From Vibrio bathopelagicus (GTDB taxonomy: Bacteria; Pseudomonadota; Gammaproteobacteria; Enterobacterales; Vibrionaceae): DNA of 64,000 nucleotides. Below the pieces are notes generated by a model. The model did not search any database. It saw only the letters and a program-made list of their open reading frames with translations, and had not been told where the DNA came from. Location: positions 868,001 to 932,000 of the forward strand of contig NZ_CP062501.1 of assembly GCF_014879975.1 (NCBI RefSeq). The letters are read 5' to 3'. Of the stretch, positions 45,639 through 55,074 are shown piece by piece (within the stretch, counting starts at the first letter, position 1; every line of letters starts with the position of its first letter). A program made the translations under genes and the position numbers.

Positions 45639-45983
45639 AAGGACTCCGATTTACTTTAAAGATTAATGCGTTAGAACAACACATCGTTGGGCAAACATTA
45701 ATCTCAAAAATCGGTTGTGTCTTTTTATAGTGGTTATAACCAATTGTTATGGAGGGGGTATAACTTGCTGATTTTAGCCGCTTTTAATTCAGAATTGGAA
45801 TTTACCCTTAGGTTTTATGTGTGATCATTATCAAGTTTATTCGCGTAAATTTTATCGTTGAGTGAGCGTGCTGCTTATTGGAAAAATGACAAAAAGATTA
45901 ATAGTTTAGTGAATCTCGCGATAGTGCAAAAAATGAACTATACGTTGTATGGCAGGATGCAAATAACTAACGAAGAGGTTTCT
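45639..45983. other. Divergent promoter region between two sulfatase genes
   Basis: These 345 bases contain no supported gene. A perfect 12-base palindrome, TGGTTATAACCA, lies at 45731-45742. A frame extending the rightward sulfatase upstream to 45858 is rejected because the ribosome-binding site supports ATG 45984. Confidence 0.6.
45731..45742. promoter_or_regulatory. Candidate operator TGGTTATAACCA
   Basis: A perfect palindrome 93 bases from the leftward and 241 bases from the rightward sulfatase start. It could bind a regulator of the divergent pair, such as the LysR protein encoded at 50087. The link is inferred. Confidence 0.35.
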
Positions 45984-47531
45984 ATGACAGCGAAATATGG
46001 CGTCAAACGTCGATTAGCGATTTTGGGCACAGCGATGATGGCGGCTTCCACCACCACATTCGCAGCAGAAAAACCGAATATTCTCGTCATTTGGGGTGAT
46101 GACATTGGTCAATCTAATGTCAGTGCATACACCTTTGGCTTAATGGGGTACCAAACTCCAAACATTGATAGCATCGCCAAAGAAGGCATGATGTTCACCG
46201 ATTACTATGCAGAGCAATCGTGTACCGCAGGCCGCTCTACCTTCATTACGGGTCAAAGTGTATTGAGAACAGGTTTGAGTAAAGTAGGACTACCGGGAGC
46301 AGACATTGGGCTTCAAGCAGAAGATGCAACCATTGCAGAACTTCTAAAGCCAATGGGCTACATGACAGGCCAATTTGGTAAAAACCACCTTGGCGATAAA
46401 GATGAATTTCTACCAACAGCACACGGGTTTGACGAATTTTTTGGCAACCTTTACCACCTGAATGCTGAGGAAGAACCAGAGAATGAAGATTACCCGACGG
46501 ATCCTGAGTTTCGTAAGAAATTCGGCCCGCGTGGTGTTATTAAATCATTCGCTGATGGCAAGATTGAAGATACCGGTCCTTTAACGCGTAAGCGTATGGA
46601 GACGGTGGATGAAGAAACATTAGAAGTGGCACTTGATTTCATGGATCGTGCGGTGAAAGCTGATAAGCCATTCTTTGTTTGGTGGAATGCAACGCGTATG
46701 CACTTTAGAACGCATGTTCAGCCAGACAGCAAAGGCGTGACTGGGATTAGTAACTATGCTGATGGCATGGTAGAGCACGATAGACACGTAGGTGAGTTAC
46801 TAAAACAAGTTGACGAATTGGGTATCAAAGACAACACCATTGTTTTCTATTCAACGGATAATGGCCCACACATGAACTCTTGGCCTGATGCCGGTACTAC
46901 ACCGTTCCGTGGTGAGAAGAACACCAACTGGGAAGGCGCATACCGTGTACCAGCAATGGTCCGTTGGCCTGGTAAGATAGAGCCAGGAAGTGTATCTAAT
47001 GAAATCATGCACCACATGGACTGGATGCCAACCTTCGTTGCGGCTGCTGGTGATGACCAAATCAAAGAGAAGTTGCTAAAAGGCCATACCGCCGGTGATA
47101 AAACGTTTAAGGTTCACCTAGATGGTTATAACTTCCTTCCTTACCTAACAGGTGAAGAAGAAAAAGGCCGTCGTCACGAGATCTTCTACTTTACCGATGA
47201 TGGTGATTTAGCGGCGCTTCGTTACAACCAATGGAAAGCGGTGTTCATGGAGCAGCGTGCAACGGGTACCATGCAGATTTGGTCGGAACCGTTCGTTACG
47301 TTACGTCTTCCTAAGCTGTTTAACCTGCGTATGGACCCATACGAAAACGCAGATATTACATCGAACACATACTACGACTGGTTGTTAGACCATGCTTATA
47401 TGTTTGTTCCTGCTCAAGCGTACGTTGGCAAATTCTTAGAGACGTTTGTTGAATACCCACCACGTCAAAAAGCAGCAAGCTTTAGCTTGGATCAGGTTAT
47501 GGAAAAACTTCAAGAGAACCACAACAAGTAG
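45984..47531 (+). CDS. Periplasmic sulfatase, Cys-type (second paralogue)
   Basis: A type I sulfatase of 515 residues. ATG 45984 follows AGAGG by 6 to 7 bases, and the signal peptide spans about 1-28 (ending FAA). The formylglycine site is C80TAGR84, again with Ala in place of Pro. It shares the block FGKNHLGDKDE, HGFDEFFGNLYHLNAEEEPEN and KFGPRGVI with the other two paralogues. That indicates gene duplication and probably related substrates. IVFYSTDNGPHMNSWPDAG and GEKNTNWEGAYRVPAMVRWPG complete the active site. A perfect terminator follows at 47561. Its substrate is unknown. Confidence 0.93.
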   Translation: MTAKYGVKRRLAILGTAMMAASTTTFAAEKPNILVIWGDDIGQSNVSAYTFGLMGYQTPNIDSIAKEGMMFTDYYAEQSCTAGRSTFITGQSVLRTGLSKVGLPGADIGLQAEDATIAELLKPMGYMTGQFGKNHLGDKDEFLPTAHGFDEFFGNLYHLNAEEEPENEDYPTDPEFRKKFGPRGVIKSFADGKIEDTGPLTRKRMETVDEETLEVALDFMDRAVKADKPFFVWWNATRMHFRTHVQPDSKGVTGISNYADGMVEHDRHVGELLKQVDELGIKDNTIVFYSTDNGPHMNSWPDAGTTPFRGEKNTNWEGAYRVPAMVRWPGKIEPGSVSNEIMHHMDWMPTFVAAAGDDQIKEKLLKGHTAGDKTFKVHLDGYNFLPYLTGEEEKGRRHEIFYFTDDGDLAALRYNQWKAVFMEQRATGTMQIWSEPFVTLRLPKLFNLRMDPYENADITSNTYYDWLLDHAYMFVPAQAYVGKFLETFVEYPPRQKAASFSLDQVMEKLQENHNK

Positions 47532-47560
47532 ACTATGGATTAGTGAAACTGCTAACACGA

Positions 47561-47584
47561 AAGAGCTCCTAGGAGCTCTTTTTT
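47561..47584 (+). terminator. Terminator after the second sulfatase gene
   Basis: The perfect palindromic stem AAGAGCTCCT and AGGAGCTCTT is followed by TTTT. Confidence 0.88.
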
Positions 47585-47721
47585 ATGCGCATATCGATGA
47601 CCAAATACCAGTCGTGAATATGAATCACAACTATCGCGTTCACAGACACTAAATAATTGTAAATTCATTGTTTTTGCGTCTACCTTATTAAGCATAAGGA
47701 TGTATAAAAACAAGGAATGTT

Positions 47722-50100
47722 ATGTCTGCATGGTTGTGCTCGTTAGTGAACGGATTGAAACACCAGCGAGTTGCAGTATTATCCGCAATGTTGTCTTTAC
47801 CTATGTTGTCGCTGCTCAGTTTCAACGTGTATGCCAATGAACAGGTGCCGCCAGTTAGCTCCCAAGCTACATATGTCGGCTCTGAAGCTTGTATTGACTG
47901 TCACAGCGCTGAAGTGGAAGCATGGCAAGGCTCTCATCACGACATGGCGATGAAGCACGCCTCTGATGAATCGGTGTTGGGTGATTTCAACGATCAAGCG
48001 GTCACTCATGACGGTAAGCCCAACCGTTTTTTTCGTAAGGGTGATGAGTTTTGGGTCAATATCGAAGGACCAGACGGGCAATTCAAAGATTACAAAATCA
48101 GTTATACCTTTGCCTTTGAGCCACTACAGCAATACATGGTTGAGTTTGAAGATGGCCGAGTACAGTTGATTCCTTTCGCTTGGGACTCTCGCAATGAGGG
48201 TGAAGGCGGCCAACGTTGGTTTCACCTCTATCCTGATACCACCAACACCGATGAGTTTTACTGGACCAACAGCGGCCAGAATTGGAACTTCATGTGTGCC
48301 GATTGCCATTCAACGAACCTAGACAAGAACTACGACAGCGCAAGTAATACCTACAACACTACTTGGTCTGAGATTAATGTCGGCTGTGAGGCGTGTCATG
48401 GCCCTGCGAGTGAGCATGTTGAACAAGCCCAGTTAGCCAAAGCGAAGTTAGCAAATAACAAGTTAGCGAAAGCGGACGGTGGGAAAGACGCTCCAGCATC
48501 GGCGCATTACGGTTTTGATCGTGACTTGTCGAAGTCGGTGAAAGAGTGGATTTATCAAGAGGGCAACTCAACCCTTCAACCGAAAGACATCATACATACC
48601 AATCAAGTTCAAACCTGCGCACAGTGCCACAGTCGACGCACACAATTGAATGAAACGGGCGACCACGTTAACGGGTCATTCTTTGATAAGTACCGTCTTA
48701 GCTTAATTACTCCTGAGCTCTACCATAACGATGGTCAAATCTACGATGAAGATTACGTTTACGGGTCTTTCCTTCAGTCGGTGATGGCTGAAAAAGGTGT
48801 CACATGTACTAACTGCCACGATCCCCATACTGCAGAACTAAAAATTGCAGAGGAAGCCGTGTGTAGTCAGTGTCACATTGCTTCTGAATACACACCTGAA
48901 AAGCATACATTCCACGAAGCTAATACCGAAGCGTCGAAATGCACGACTTGCCACATGCCAGAAACGACTTACATGGAGGTCGACCCAAGGCGTGACCACA
49001 GTTGGCACATCCCACGACCTGATATCAGCCAACACATTAAAACGCCGAACGTGTGTACAAGTTGCCACGAAGATCAAACAGATCAGTGGGCCGATAAACA
49101 AATCGGTCAATGGTTCCCTGACTCTAAGTATCGTAACCAGCAACATTTTGCTGTTGCCTTTTATGCGGATTCAATAGGGCACAAAGGTGCAGAAGATGCA
49201 TTGGCGTATTCAGCTCAGGATTCCAGTTTGAGTAATATCATTCGCGCTTCGAGTTTAGAACGTTTGGGTGGTAACACGGGCAAGAATACGCTTATATCTC
49301 TCGCAAGAGCTGTGAAACACGACGATGAGATGATTCGCTTGGGCGTTGTGCAAGGTTCGTCCGGCTTTCCGTTTACTGACCGTTGGCAGATTTTAGAGCC
49401 ACTATTGAAAGACCCTGTATTGTCGATTCGTTCAGAAACCGCAGGCGCGCTAGTACGTTACTGGGGAGAAATGAATCCTCTGCAGAAAGATCAAATCAAG
49501 CCTGGATTGGAAGAGTACATTGAGATACAACGTTTTAATGCAGATAGAGGGTTTGGGCGTACTAACCTAGGCAACGTTTACCGCGATCTAGGCCAATATC
49601 AAAAAGCGATTGAGTTCTACTTAGGCGCTATCGAAATAGAGCCATATTTTGAGAACAGCTATGCCAATCTTGCTGATCTTTATCGTGCTCTAGGTGATGA
49701 ACCTAAAGCACTAGCGACCTTGAAACAAGGCATTCAAGCTCAACCTAAATCGAGTGTATTGCCATACAGTACAGGGTTATCTCTACTTCGTGTGAAAGAT
49801 TACGACCAAGCAACGGAGTACCTTAAACAAGCAGCTGAAACGGCGCAAACCGACCCACAATATTGGTATGTGTATGGCTTAGCTTTAGAGAAATCAGACG
49901 TGCTTGCTGCAAGTAAATCACTGCACAAGGCTTACCAATTTAGCAGCAACCCACAGCATCTGTATGCGCAGTGTGAAGTGTTGGCGCGAAACTACAAAGA
50001 CGGCTCTGTCGCGTTTGCTTTTGAGCAATGTTTGAAGCAACTCGGAGAATTTGCACCAGCTGATGTTATTCAGCGTTTGAGAGCCTCTATAAATCAATAG
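47722..50100 (+). CDS. Octaheme c-type cytochrome with HEAT-like and TPR domains
   Basis: A 792-residue exported protein with a signal segment (about 17-38, ending VYA). Eight CxxCH heme sites start near residues 57, 192, 222, 299, 362, 381, 407 and 445 (CIDCH, CADCH, CEACH, CAQCH, CTNCH, CSQCH, CTTCH, CTSCH). The arrangement recalls the cytochrome c554 and doubled-CxxCH families. Residues about 480-600 look like short helical HEAT-type repeats. Residues about 610-760 form TPR units such as TNLGNVYRDLGQYQKAIEFYLGAIEIEP. AAGGA lies 6 bases before the ATG. It stands between sulfatase genes and overlaps the convergent LysR gene by 14 bases. The reaction is unknown; sulfur or nitrogen oxyanion chemistry, or electron wiring, is possible. 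Confidence 0.9.
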   Translation: MSAWLCSLVNGLKHQRVAVLSAMLSLPMLSLLSFNVYANEQVPPVSSQATYVGSEACIDCHSAEVEAWQGSHHDMAMKHASDESVLGDFNDQAVTHDGKPNRFFRKGDEFWVNIEGPDGQFKDYKISYTFAFEPLQQYMVEFEDGRVQLIPFAWDSRNEGEGGQRWFHLYPDTTNTDEFYWTNSGQNWNFMCADCHSTNLDKNYDSASNTYNTTWSEINVGCEACHGPASEHVEQAQLAKAKLANNKLAKADGGKDAPASAHYGFDRDLSKSVKEWIYQEGNSTLQPKDIIHTNQVQTCAQCHSRRTQLNETGDHVNGSFFDKYRLSLITPELYHNDGQIYDEDYVYGSFLQSVMAEKGVTCTNCHDPHTAELKIAEEAVCSQCHIASEYTPEKHTFHEANTEASKCTTCHMPETTYMEVDPRRDHSWHIPRPDISQHIKTPNVCTSCHEDQTDQWADKQIGQWFPDSKYRNQQHFAVAFYADSIGHKGAEDALAYSAQDSSLSNIIRASSLERLGGNTGKNTLISLARAVKHDDEMIRLGVVQGSSGFPFTDRWQILEPLLKDPVLSIRSETAGALVRYWGEMNPLQKDQIKPGLEEYIEIQRFNADRGFGRTNLGNVYRDLGQYQKAIEFYLGAIEIEPYFENSYANLADLYRALGDEPKALATLKQGIQAQPKSSVLPYSTGLSLLRVKDYDQATEYLKQAAETAQTDPQYWYVYGLALEKSDVLAASKSLHKAYQFSSNPQHLYAQCEVLARNYKDGSVAFAFEQCLKQLGEFAPADVIQRLRASINQ

Positions 50101-50944
50101 GGGATGCATGGGCAAACTCAAGTTGTTGCTTGACCTGTTCCCTTAAACGCTGATGAGCAGGGTTGTGCTCATCGCGCTTGTGATAGACAAACTTATAAGG
50201 AATATGGTCGATTTCAATCGGGCACTCAAGGACCTGTAACTTGAGTGCCTTACTCCATTTCATTGCAAACGAGTGAGAGACGACGCCTAGGCAATCTCGC
50301 TGCGCAACGTACATTGCCATACCTGCCAACGATGACGTTACGATCTCTATATTTCGCTCCTGTATCGGCTCTTTTGCCAGCTGTTCGAAGCCGGAAGTGT
50401 TATTCCACTTACCAGAAAACATACAGTGATTTTCGCGATAAAAATCTTCTCGGCTCAATGCTCCTTGGATTCTTGGATGACTTTGACGACAGATGATCAT
50501 TGCGGGTTCATAGTAGGCGTTTTCTATTACGAAAGAGGAGTCTTTGGTTATGATGGTATCAATCACCAAGTCCATTTTTTGCTGACGAATTTGCTCAAAC
50601 AACAAGTACTTTTCCGGTGGAGATTCGTGGAAAACTACGTTTTCAATCGGATTTAAACTGTGGAGTAAAGTTTCTGAGCAGCAGACTTGAAAAGTGGTTC
50701 TTTCTGAAATGGCGTTGTCTACGATGCTCACTGCCTGACGAAACTGCGGCATGAGTTGATAGGCGGTTGAAGTGGGTGCGATCCCTCGTCCTTGTTTGAC
50801 GAAAAGCTGCTTTCCTACCACTTGTTCAAGCCGCTTAATCGAAGCGCTCACCGCTGGTTGCGTAAGGCCCAAATGGTTGGCCGCTTTGGTGTAGGACTGA
50901 TACTCCGCAACCACCAAGAAAGTTTGAATCAAGTTTAAGTCCAT
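50087..50944 (-). CDS. LysR-family transcriptional regulator
   Basis: A LysR-type regulator whose likely start is ATG 50944 (MDLNLIQTFLVVAEYQSYTKAANHLG), giving 285 residues; an ATG at 50956 would add four. The helix-turn-helix ends LTQPAVSASIKRLEQVVGKQLFVKQGRG. The effector domain (about 85-280) is shorter and more divergent than usual. It is convergent with, and overlaps by 14 bases, the octaheme gene, and it is divergent from the third sulfatase gene. It is therefore the best candidate regulator of the sulfatase-maturase unit. The inducer is unknown. Confidence 0.9.
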   Translation of the reverse strand: MDLNLIQTFLVVAEYQSYTKAANHLGLTQPAVSASIKRLEQVVGKQLFVKQGRGIAPTSTAYQLMPQFRQAVSIVDNAISERTTFQVCCSETLLHSLNPIENVVFHESPPEKYLLFEQIRQQKMDLVIDTIITKDSSFVIENAYYEPAMIICRQSHPRIQGALSREDFYRENHCMFSGKWNNTSGFEQLAKEPIQERNIEIVTSSLAGMAMYVAQRDCLGVVSHSFAMKWSKALKLQVLECPIEIDHIPYKFVYHKRDEHNPAHQRLREQVKQQLEFAHASPIDL

Positions 50945-51083
50945 CTTTTCATCCATAAACTAAATTTATATATCAACGTATCTGAACTCTATTTATCCGT
51001 CAACTAACAAGTTTTATCTTAATCAAATCTTGGTATCTGATTTTCTAACAAGATTTGCAGCAACAGATTTATGGAGCCCTTTT

Positions 51084-52601
51084 ATGGCAAACCACGATAA
51101 AAAACGCGGCAAGAAGCTGGTATTAAACGCTTGTACGCTTGCGATTGGAGCGGCATCAGCGACCGCTTATTCGGCAGAACAGCCTAACATTCTCGTTATC
51201 TTTGGTGACGATGTCGGCTACTGGAACTTGAGTGCATACAACGGTGGCATGTTGGCTTACAGCACACCAAATATTGATAGCATTGCAAGAGACGGTGCTA
51301 AGTTTACTAACTTCTACGCACAGCAAAGTTCAACCGCTGGGCGCTCTGCGTTCATCACGGGACAAATGCCAAAACGCACTGGCTTGTCTAAAGTGGGTTT
51401 GCCAGGAGCGAAAGAAGGGATTTCTGAGAAAGATCCAACTATCGCGACATTGCTACGTGACCTTGGTTATGCAACCGGTCAATTTGGTAAAAACCACCTT
51501 GGCGATCGTGATGAACACTTGCCGACCAATCACGGTTTCGACGAGTTCTTTGGCAACCTTTACCACTTAAATGCGGAAGAAGAACCGGAGAATGTAGACT
51601 ACCCACAAGATCCTGAATTTAAGAAGAAGTTCGGTCCTCGTGGTGTGATCCACTCTTATGCGGATGGCAAGATTGAAGACACCGGCCCATTGACGCGTAA
51701 ACGCATGGAAACCGTCGATGATGAGTTCCTAGATGAAGCTGAGAAGTTTATCGAGAAGCAAGTCAAAGCCGATAAGCCATTCTTTACGTGGTTTAACACC
51801 ACGCGCATGCACAACTTCACTCACGTACCAGACGCCTACAAAGGGAAAACAGGTGCAGGTTTCTACGCCGATGGTGTGAAGCAACACGATGACCAAATTG
51901 GTCACTTGCTGAATAAGATTAAAGAGCTGGGCGTTGATGACAACACCATCATTGTTTACACCACAGATAATGGCCCAATGATTAACTTGTGGCCGGACGC
52001 GGGTATGACACCATTCCGCAGTGAGAAAAACACCGGTTGGGAAGGTGGCTTTCGCGTTCCTGCAGTGATCAAGTGGCCGGATCATATCCAAGCGGGTACG
52101 ACGCTTAACGGCATTGTGTCTCTGGAAGATTTCTTACCAACCTTGGTGGCTGCTGCGGGCAACAGCAACGTAAAAGAAGAGCTGTTGAAAGGCAAGAAAG
52201 TGGGCGATATGAACTACAACGTTCACTTAGACGGTTACAACCAACTGCCATACCTAACGGGTAAAACCGACAACTCTGCTCGTAACGAGTTTGTTTACTG
52301 GAGTGATGACGGCGATTTGTTGGCTCTGCGCTACGGTAAATACAAATACCACTTCATGATCCAAGAAAACGAAACGGGTTTGGATATCTGGAAGAAGCCA
52401 TTTACCAAACTCCGCGTACCACAAATCTATGATTTGAGTATCGACCCATTTGAGCGTGGCGATACTGGTATGGGCTACGACCGTTGGATGTACGAACGTT
52501 CATTCTTAATGATGCCAGCGGTTGAAAAAGTAAAAGAGGTCATGGATACCTTCAAAGAGTACCCACCGCGCATGGCTCCGGGCTCGTTTGTTCCGAAATA
52601 A
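51084..52601 (+). CDS. Periplasmic sulfatase, Ser-type (third paralogue)
   Basis: A type I sulfatase of 505 residues. ATG 51084 follows GGAG by 7 bases, and the signal peptide runs to about residue 31. Its formylglycine site is S83TAGR87, encoded by TCA, so it is a Ser-type sulfatase. The two other paralogues in the locus use Cys at this site. Metal-site and active-site blocks GDDVGYWN, FGKNHLGDRDEHLPTNHGFDEFFGNLYHL, IVYTTDNGP and SEKNTGWEGGFRVPAVIKWP are intact. Ser sites are converted to formylglycine by anaerobic radical SAM maturases, and such an enzyme is encoded next. The substrate is unknown. Confidence 0.93.
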   Translation: MANHDKKRGKKLVLNACTLAIGAASATAYSAEQPNILVIFGDDVGYWNLSAYNGGMLAYSTPNIDSIARDGAKFTNFYAQQSSTAGRSAFITGQMPKRTGLSKVGLPGAKEGISEKDPTIATLLRDLGYATGQFGKNHLGDRDEHLPTNHGFDEFFGNLYHLNAEEEPENVDYPQDPEFKKKFGPRGVIHSYADGKIEDTGPLTRKRMETVDDEFLDEAEKFIEKQVKADKPFFTWFNTTRMHNFTHVPDAYKGKTGAGFYADGVKQHDDQIGHLLNKIKELGVDDNTIIVYTTDNGPMINLWPDAGMTPFRSEKNTGWEGGFRVPAVIKWPDHIQAGTTLNGIVSLEDFLPTLVAAAGNSNVKEELLKGKKVGDMNYNVHLDGYNQLPYLTGKTDNSARNEFVYWSDDGDLLALRYGKYKYHFMIQENETGLDIWKKPFTKLRVPQIYDLSIDPFERGDTGMGYDRWMYERSFLMMPAVEKVKEVMDTFKEYPPRMAPGSFVPK

Positions 52602-52646
52602 CGTTTTGTCCTTAGGTCAATAGACCTTAGTTATTGTCCTTAAATA

Positions 52647-52667
52647 CAGCGCCCAACTTGGGCGCTG
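52647..52667 (+). terminator. Hairpin between third sulfatase and maturase genes
   Basis: The perfect 8-base arms CAGCGCCC and GGGCGCTG with a 5-base loop lie 45 bases past the sulfatase stop and 29 bases before the maturase ATG. The following T run is weak, so partial read-through into the maturase gene is likely. Confidence 0.7.
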
Positions 52668-52696
52668 ATTTACTTCTGTTTTCGAGATCGTTCTGC

Positions 52697-54013
52697 ATGA
52701 AAAAACAAACTCACATTCATACCACTCAAATGGCATTAACACCCCTCAAAACGGCGTTTTCATCTAATAGTGATAAAGTCGAACGACGCTTTCATGTGAT
52801 GGCGAAACCGGGCGGGGCAAAATGCAATATCGATTGTCAGTACTGCTTTTATCTGCACAAAGATGAATTACTCAATCAAGGTACTCAGCCCAAAATGGAT
52901 GATGCAACACTTGAGGCATTCATAAAGAGCTATATCGAAAGCCAAGATGGTAACGAGATTGTGTTTTCTTGGCAGGGTGGCGAACCAACATTATTGGGTT
53001 TGGACTACTTCAAGAAGATTGTCGAACTGCAGAACAAACACGCTAAACGCGGTGTTCGCATCAAAAACGACCTTCAAACAAATGGCTTGTTATTAAACGA
53101 GGCTTGGTGTCAGTTTCTGCATGACCATGGTTTTCTGGTTGGTCTATCGATAGATGGCCCGGAATTTATCCACGATAAATACCGTAAAACCCGAAGTGGC
53201 AAACCGACGTTTCAACGCGTCATGCAAGCCGTTGATCTGATGAAGCGTCATAAGGTGTCATTCAATGCTCTGGTCACCGTGAACCGCTTTAACGCCAAAT
53301 ATCCTCTCGAAGTGTACCGCTTTCTTACTCAAGAGCTCGGTGTCACTTATATCCAGTTCACACCTTGTGTTGAACCTCGATCTTTTACTCAAACCGCTCC
53401 CCACTTTTGGAAAGAAAACAAGCATCCAAAACTGGGCAGCGAATTGGCAAAGCCGGGGCATTTGATGTCGGTTGTCACGGATTGGTCGGTCGACGCAGAA
53501 GAGTGGGGTAAGTTTTTGATTGCTGTGTTTGAAGAATGGGTGAACAACGATCTTGGCAGAATATTGGTTAACCTTTTCGAAACAGCAGTCGCACAAGTGA
53601 TGGGGATGCCTTCGCAGTTATGTGTTAGCGCAGAGTTCTGCGGTAAAGGGTTGGCGATTGAGCACAACGGCGATGTGTTTAGTTGTGACCATTATGTGTA
53701 TCCCGAATATCGACTAGCCAATATCAATGAACGACCGCTAAATGAGATAGCTATCTCGACTCGTCAGTACAGCTTTGGCATGGCGAAAAAGTCATCGTTG
53801 CCGCAATACTGCGTTGATTGCCCGTATTTGCAGTATTGCTGGGGAGAATGCCCCAAAAATCGGCTACTTACCGCGCCGAATGGTGAGGCTGGTCTAAACT
53901 ACTTGTGTCCGGGAATAAAAATGTTCTTCGAACATGCACTGCCAATCTTAGTTGGAATATCGACGCTACTAAGGTCTTCTAACTCAAGTGAATATAGCGA
54001 ATATAACCTTTAG
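52697..54013 (+). CDS. Anaerobic sulfatase-maturating enzyme (radical SAM)
   Basis: A cytoplasmic radical SAM enzyme of 438 residues that oxidises an active-site Cys or Ser of sulfatases to formylglycine before export. The radical SAM cluster is C43NIDCQYC50 (CX3CX2C). WQGGEPTLLG is the GGEP motif. The C-terminal SPASM-type cysteines occur in CGKGLAIEHNGDVFSCDHYVYPEY and CVDCPYLQYCWGECPKNR...CPG. The start is taken as ATG 52697; an in-frame TTG at 52634 would place the terminator hairpin inside the coding region. It directly follows the Ser-type sulfatase and is the only maturase visible, so it probably serves all three paralogues. Confidence 0.93.
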   Translation: MKKQTHIHTTQMALTPLKTAFSSNSDKVERRFHVMAKPGGAKCNIDCQYCFYLHKDELLNQGTQPKMDDATLEAFIKSYIESQDGNEIVFSWQGGEPTLLGLDYFKKIVELQNKHAKRGVRIKNDLQTNGLLLNEAWCQFLHDHGFLVGLSIDGPEFIHDKYRKTRSGKPTFQRVMQAVDLMKRHKVSFNALVTVNRFNAKYPLEVYRFLTQELGVTYIQFTPCVEPRSFTQTAPHFWKENKHPKLGSELAKPGHLMSVVTDWSVDAEEWGKFLIAVFEEWVNNDLGRILVNLFETAVAQVMGMPSQLCVSAEFCGKGLAIEHNGDVFSCDHYVYPEYRLANINERPLNEIAISTRQYSFGMAKKSSLPQYCVDCPYLQYCWGECPKNRLLTAPNGEAGLNYLCPGIKMFFEHALPILVGISTLLRSSNSSEYSEYNL

Positions 54014-54078
54014 TTATTAGCTTCGACTTTATACTTAAACTTTAATGCTCAGGCTCCTGAAAATTGTATAGGTAGACT

Positions 54079-55062
54079 ATGAACCATGCGCAACAAGCAA
54101 TAAACCAACTGATTGAACAGACAGAGAAAAGTGTTATCGGTCAGAGTCACGTCGTTCGGGCTCTGGTGATAGGGTTATTGACTAATGGCCATGTGCTTCT
54201 TGAGGGGCTTCCCGGTACAGCGAAAACTCGCTCAGTGAAATCGCTAGCGAACCTATTGAATACCAGTTTTGGTCGAATTCAGTTTACGCCTGACCTGCTG
54301 CCATCAGATGTAACAGGTACAGAAGTGTATCAAGAGCTTGATGGAAAGCCTCAGTTGCACTTCCAACCGGGTCCTATTTTCAACAGTATTGTATTAGCCG
54401 ATGAAGTTAACCGTGCTCCTGCGAAGGTACAAGCTGCTCTGCTTGAAGCGATGGCGGAAGGGACGATTACGGTGGGTGGTCAAACTCATATCCTTCCTGA
54501 TCTGTTCATGGTGCTAGCAACTCAAAACCCAGTTGAGCAAGAGGGTACTTATCCATTACCTGAAGCACAAATGGACCGTTTCATCATGAAAGTAACGGTC
54601 GACTATCCAGAAGATGAAGCTGAACGTGACATCATTCGACTGGTGCGTAGCGAAGAGTTGGGTTGCGAAACCAGTTCAGAATTAGTCACTCCGCAACATA
54701 TTGAACCTGAATTAGTGCTTGAAGCGCGTCGACAGCTGCCTGAAATAGTAGTTTCTGACTTAGTCGAAAATTACATTGTCGCTTTGGTGATGGCGACTCG
54801 GAAGCCAGAACGTTACCCAGAATCTAACTTAGCCAAATGGATTGAAATTGGTTCAAGTCCTCGAGCTTCAATTTCACTAGATAAATGTGCTCGTGCTTAT
54901 GCGTGGCTCCAAGGGCGTGACCACGTCACGTTAGACGATGTTCGTGCAATGCTGCCAACCGTATTAGGCCACCGATTCTCTTTGTCTTATGACGCACTTG
55001 CTGACGGCGTTGACCATCAGAGAGTGGTTGAAGAACTGCTTGATAATGTTGAGATCGGATAA
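54079..55062 (+). CDS. MoxR-family AAA+ ATPase
   Basis: A cytoplasmic AAA+ chaperone-like ATPase of 327 residues. Walker A is GLPGTAKT (43-50), Walker B is VLADEVNRAPAKVQAALLEAMAE, and sensor I is MVLATQNPVEQEGTYPLPEAQMDRF. MoxR proteins work with von Willebrand A proteins to activate or assemble other proteins, often periplasmic or cofactor-containing enzymes. It starts the six-gene unit 54079-60769 and lies 65 bases after the maturase gene without a clear terminator between. Read-through from the sulfatase locus is therefore possible. Confidence 0.95.
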   Translation: MNHAQQAINQLIEQTEKSVIGQSHVVRALVIGLLTNGHVLLEGLPGTAKTRSVKSLANLLNTSFGRIQFTPDLLPSDVTGTEVYQELDGKPQLHFQPGPIFNSIVLADEVNRAPAKVQAALLEAMAEGTITVGGQTHILPDLFMVLATQNPVEQEGTYPLPEAQMDRFIMKVTVDYPEDEAERDIIRLVRSEELGCETSSELVTPQHIEPELVLEARRQLPEIVVSDLVENYIVALVMATRKPERYPESNLAKWIEIGSSPRASISLDKCARAYAWLQGRDHVTLDDVRAMLPTVLGHRFSLSYDALADGVDHQRVVEELLDNVEIG

Positions 55063-55074
55063 TAAGGGGGCGTC

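Noticed and set aside
45858..45983. N-terminal extension of the second sulfatase from a TTG codon
   Set aside because: AGAGG stands at the right distance before ATG 45984, and the extension would bury the signal peptide.
51030..51083. N-terminal extension of the third sulfatase from a TTG codon
   Set aside because: GGAG lies 7 bases before ATG 51084, which also gives a normal signal peptide.
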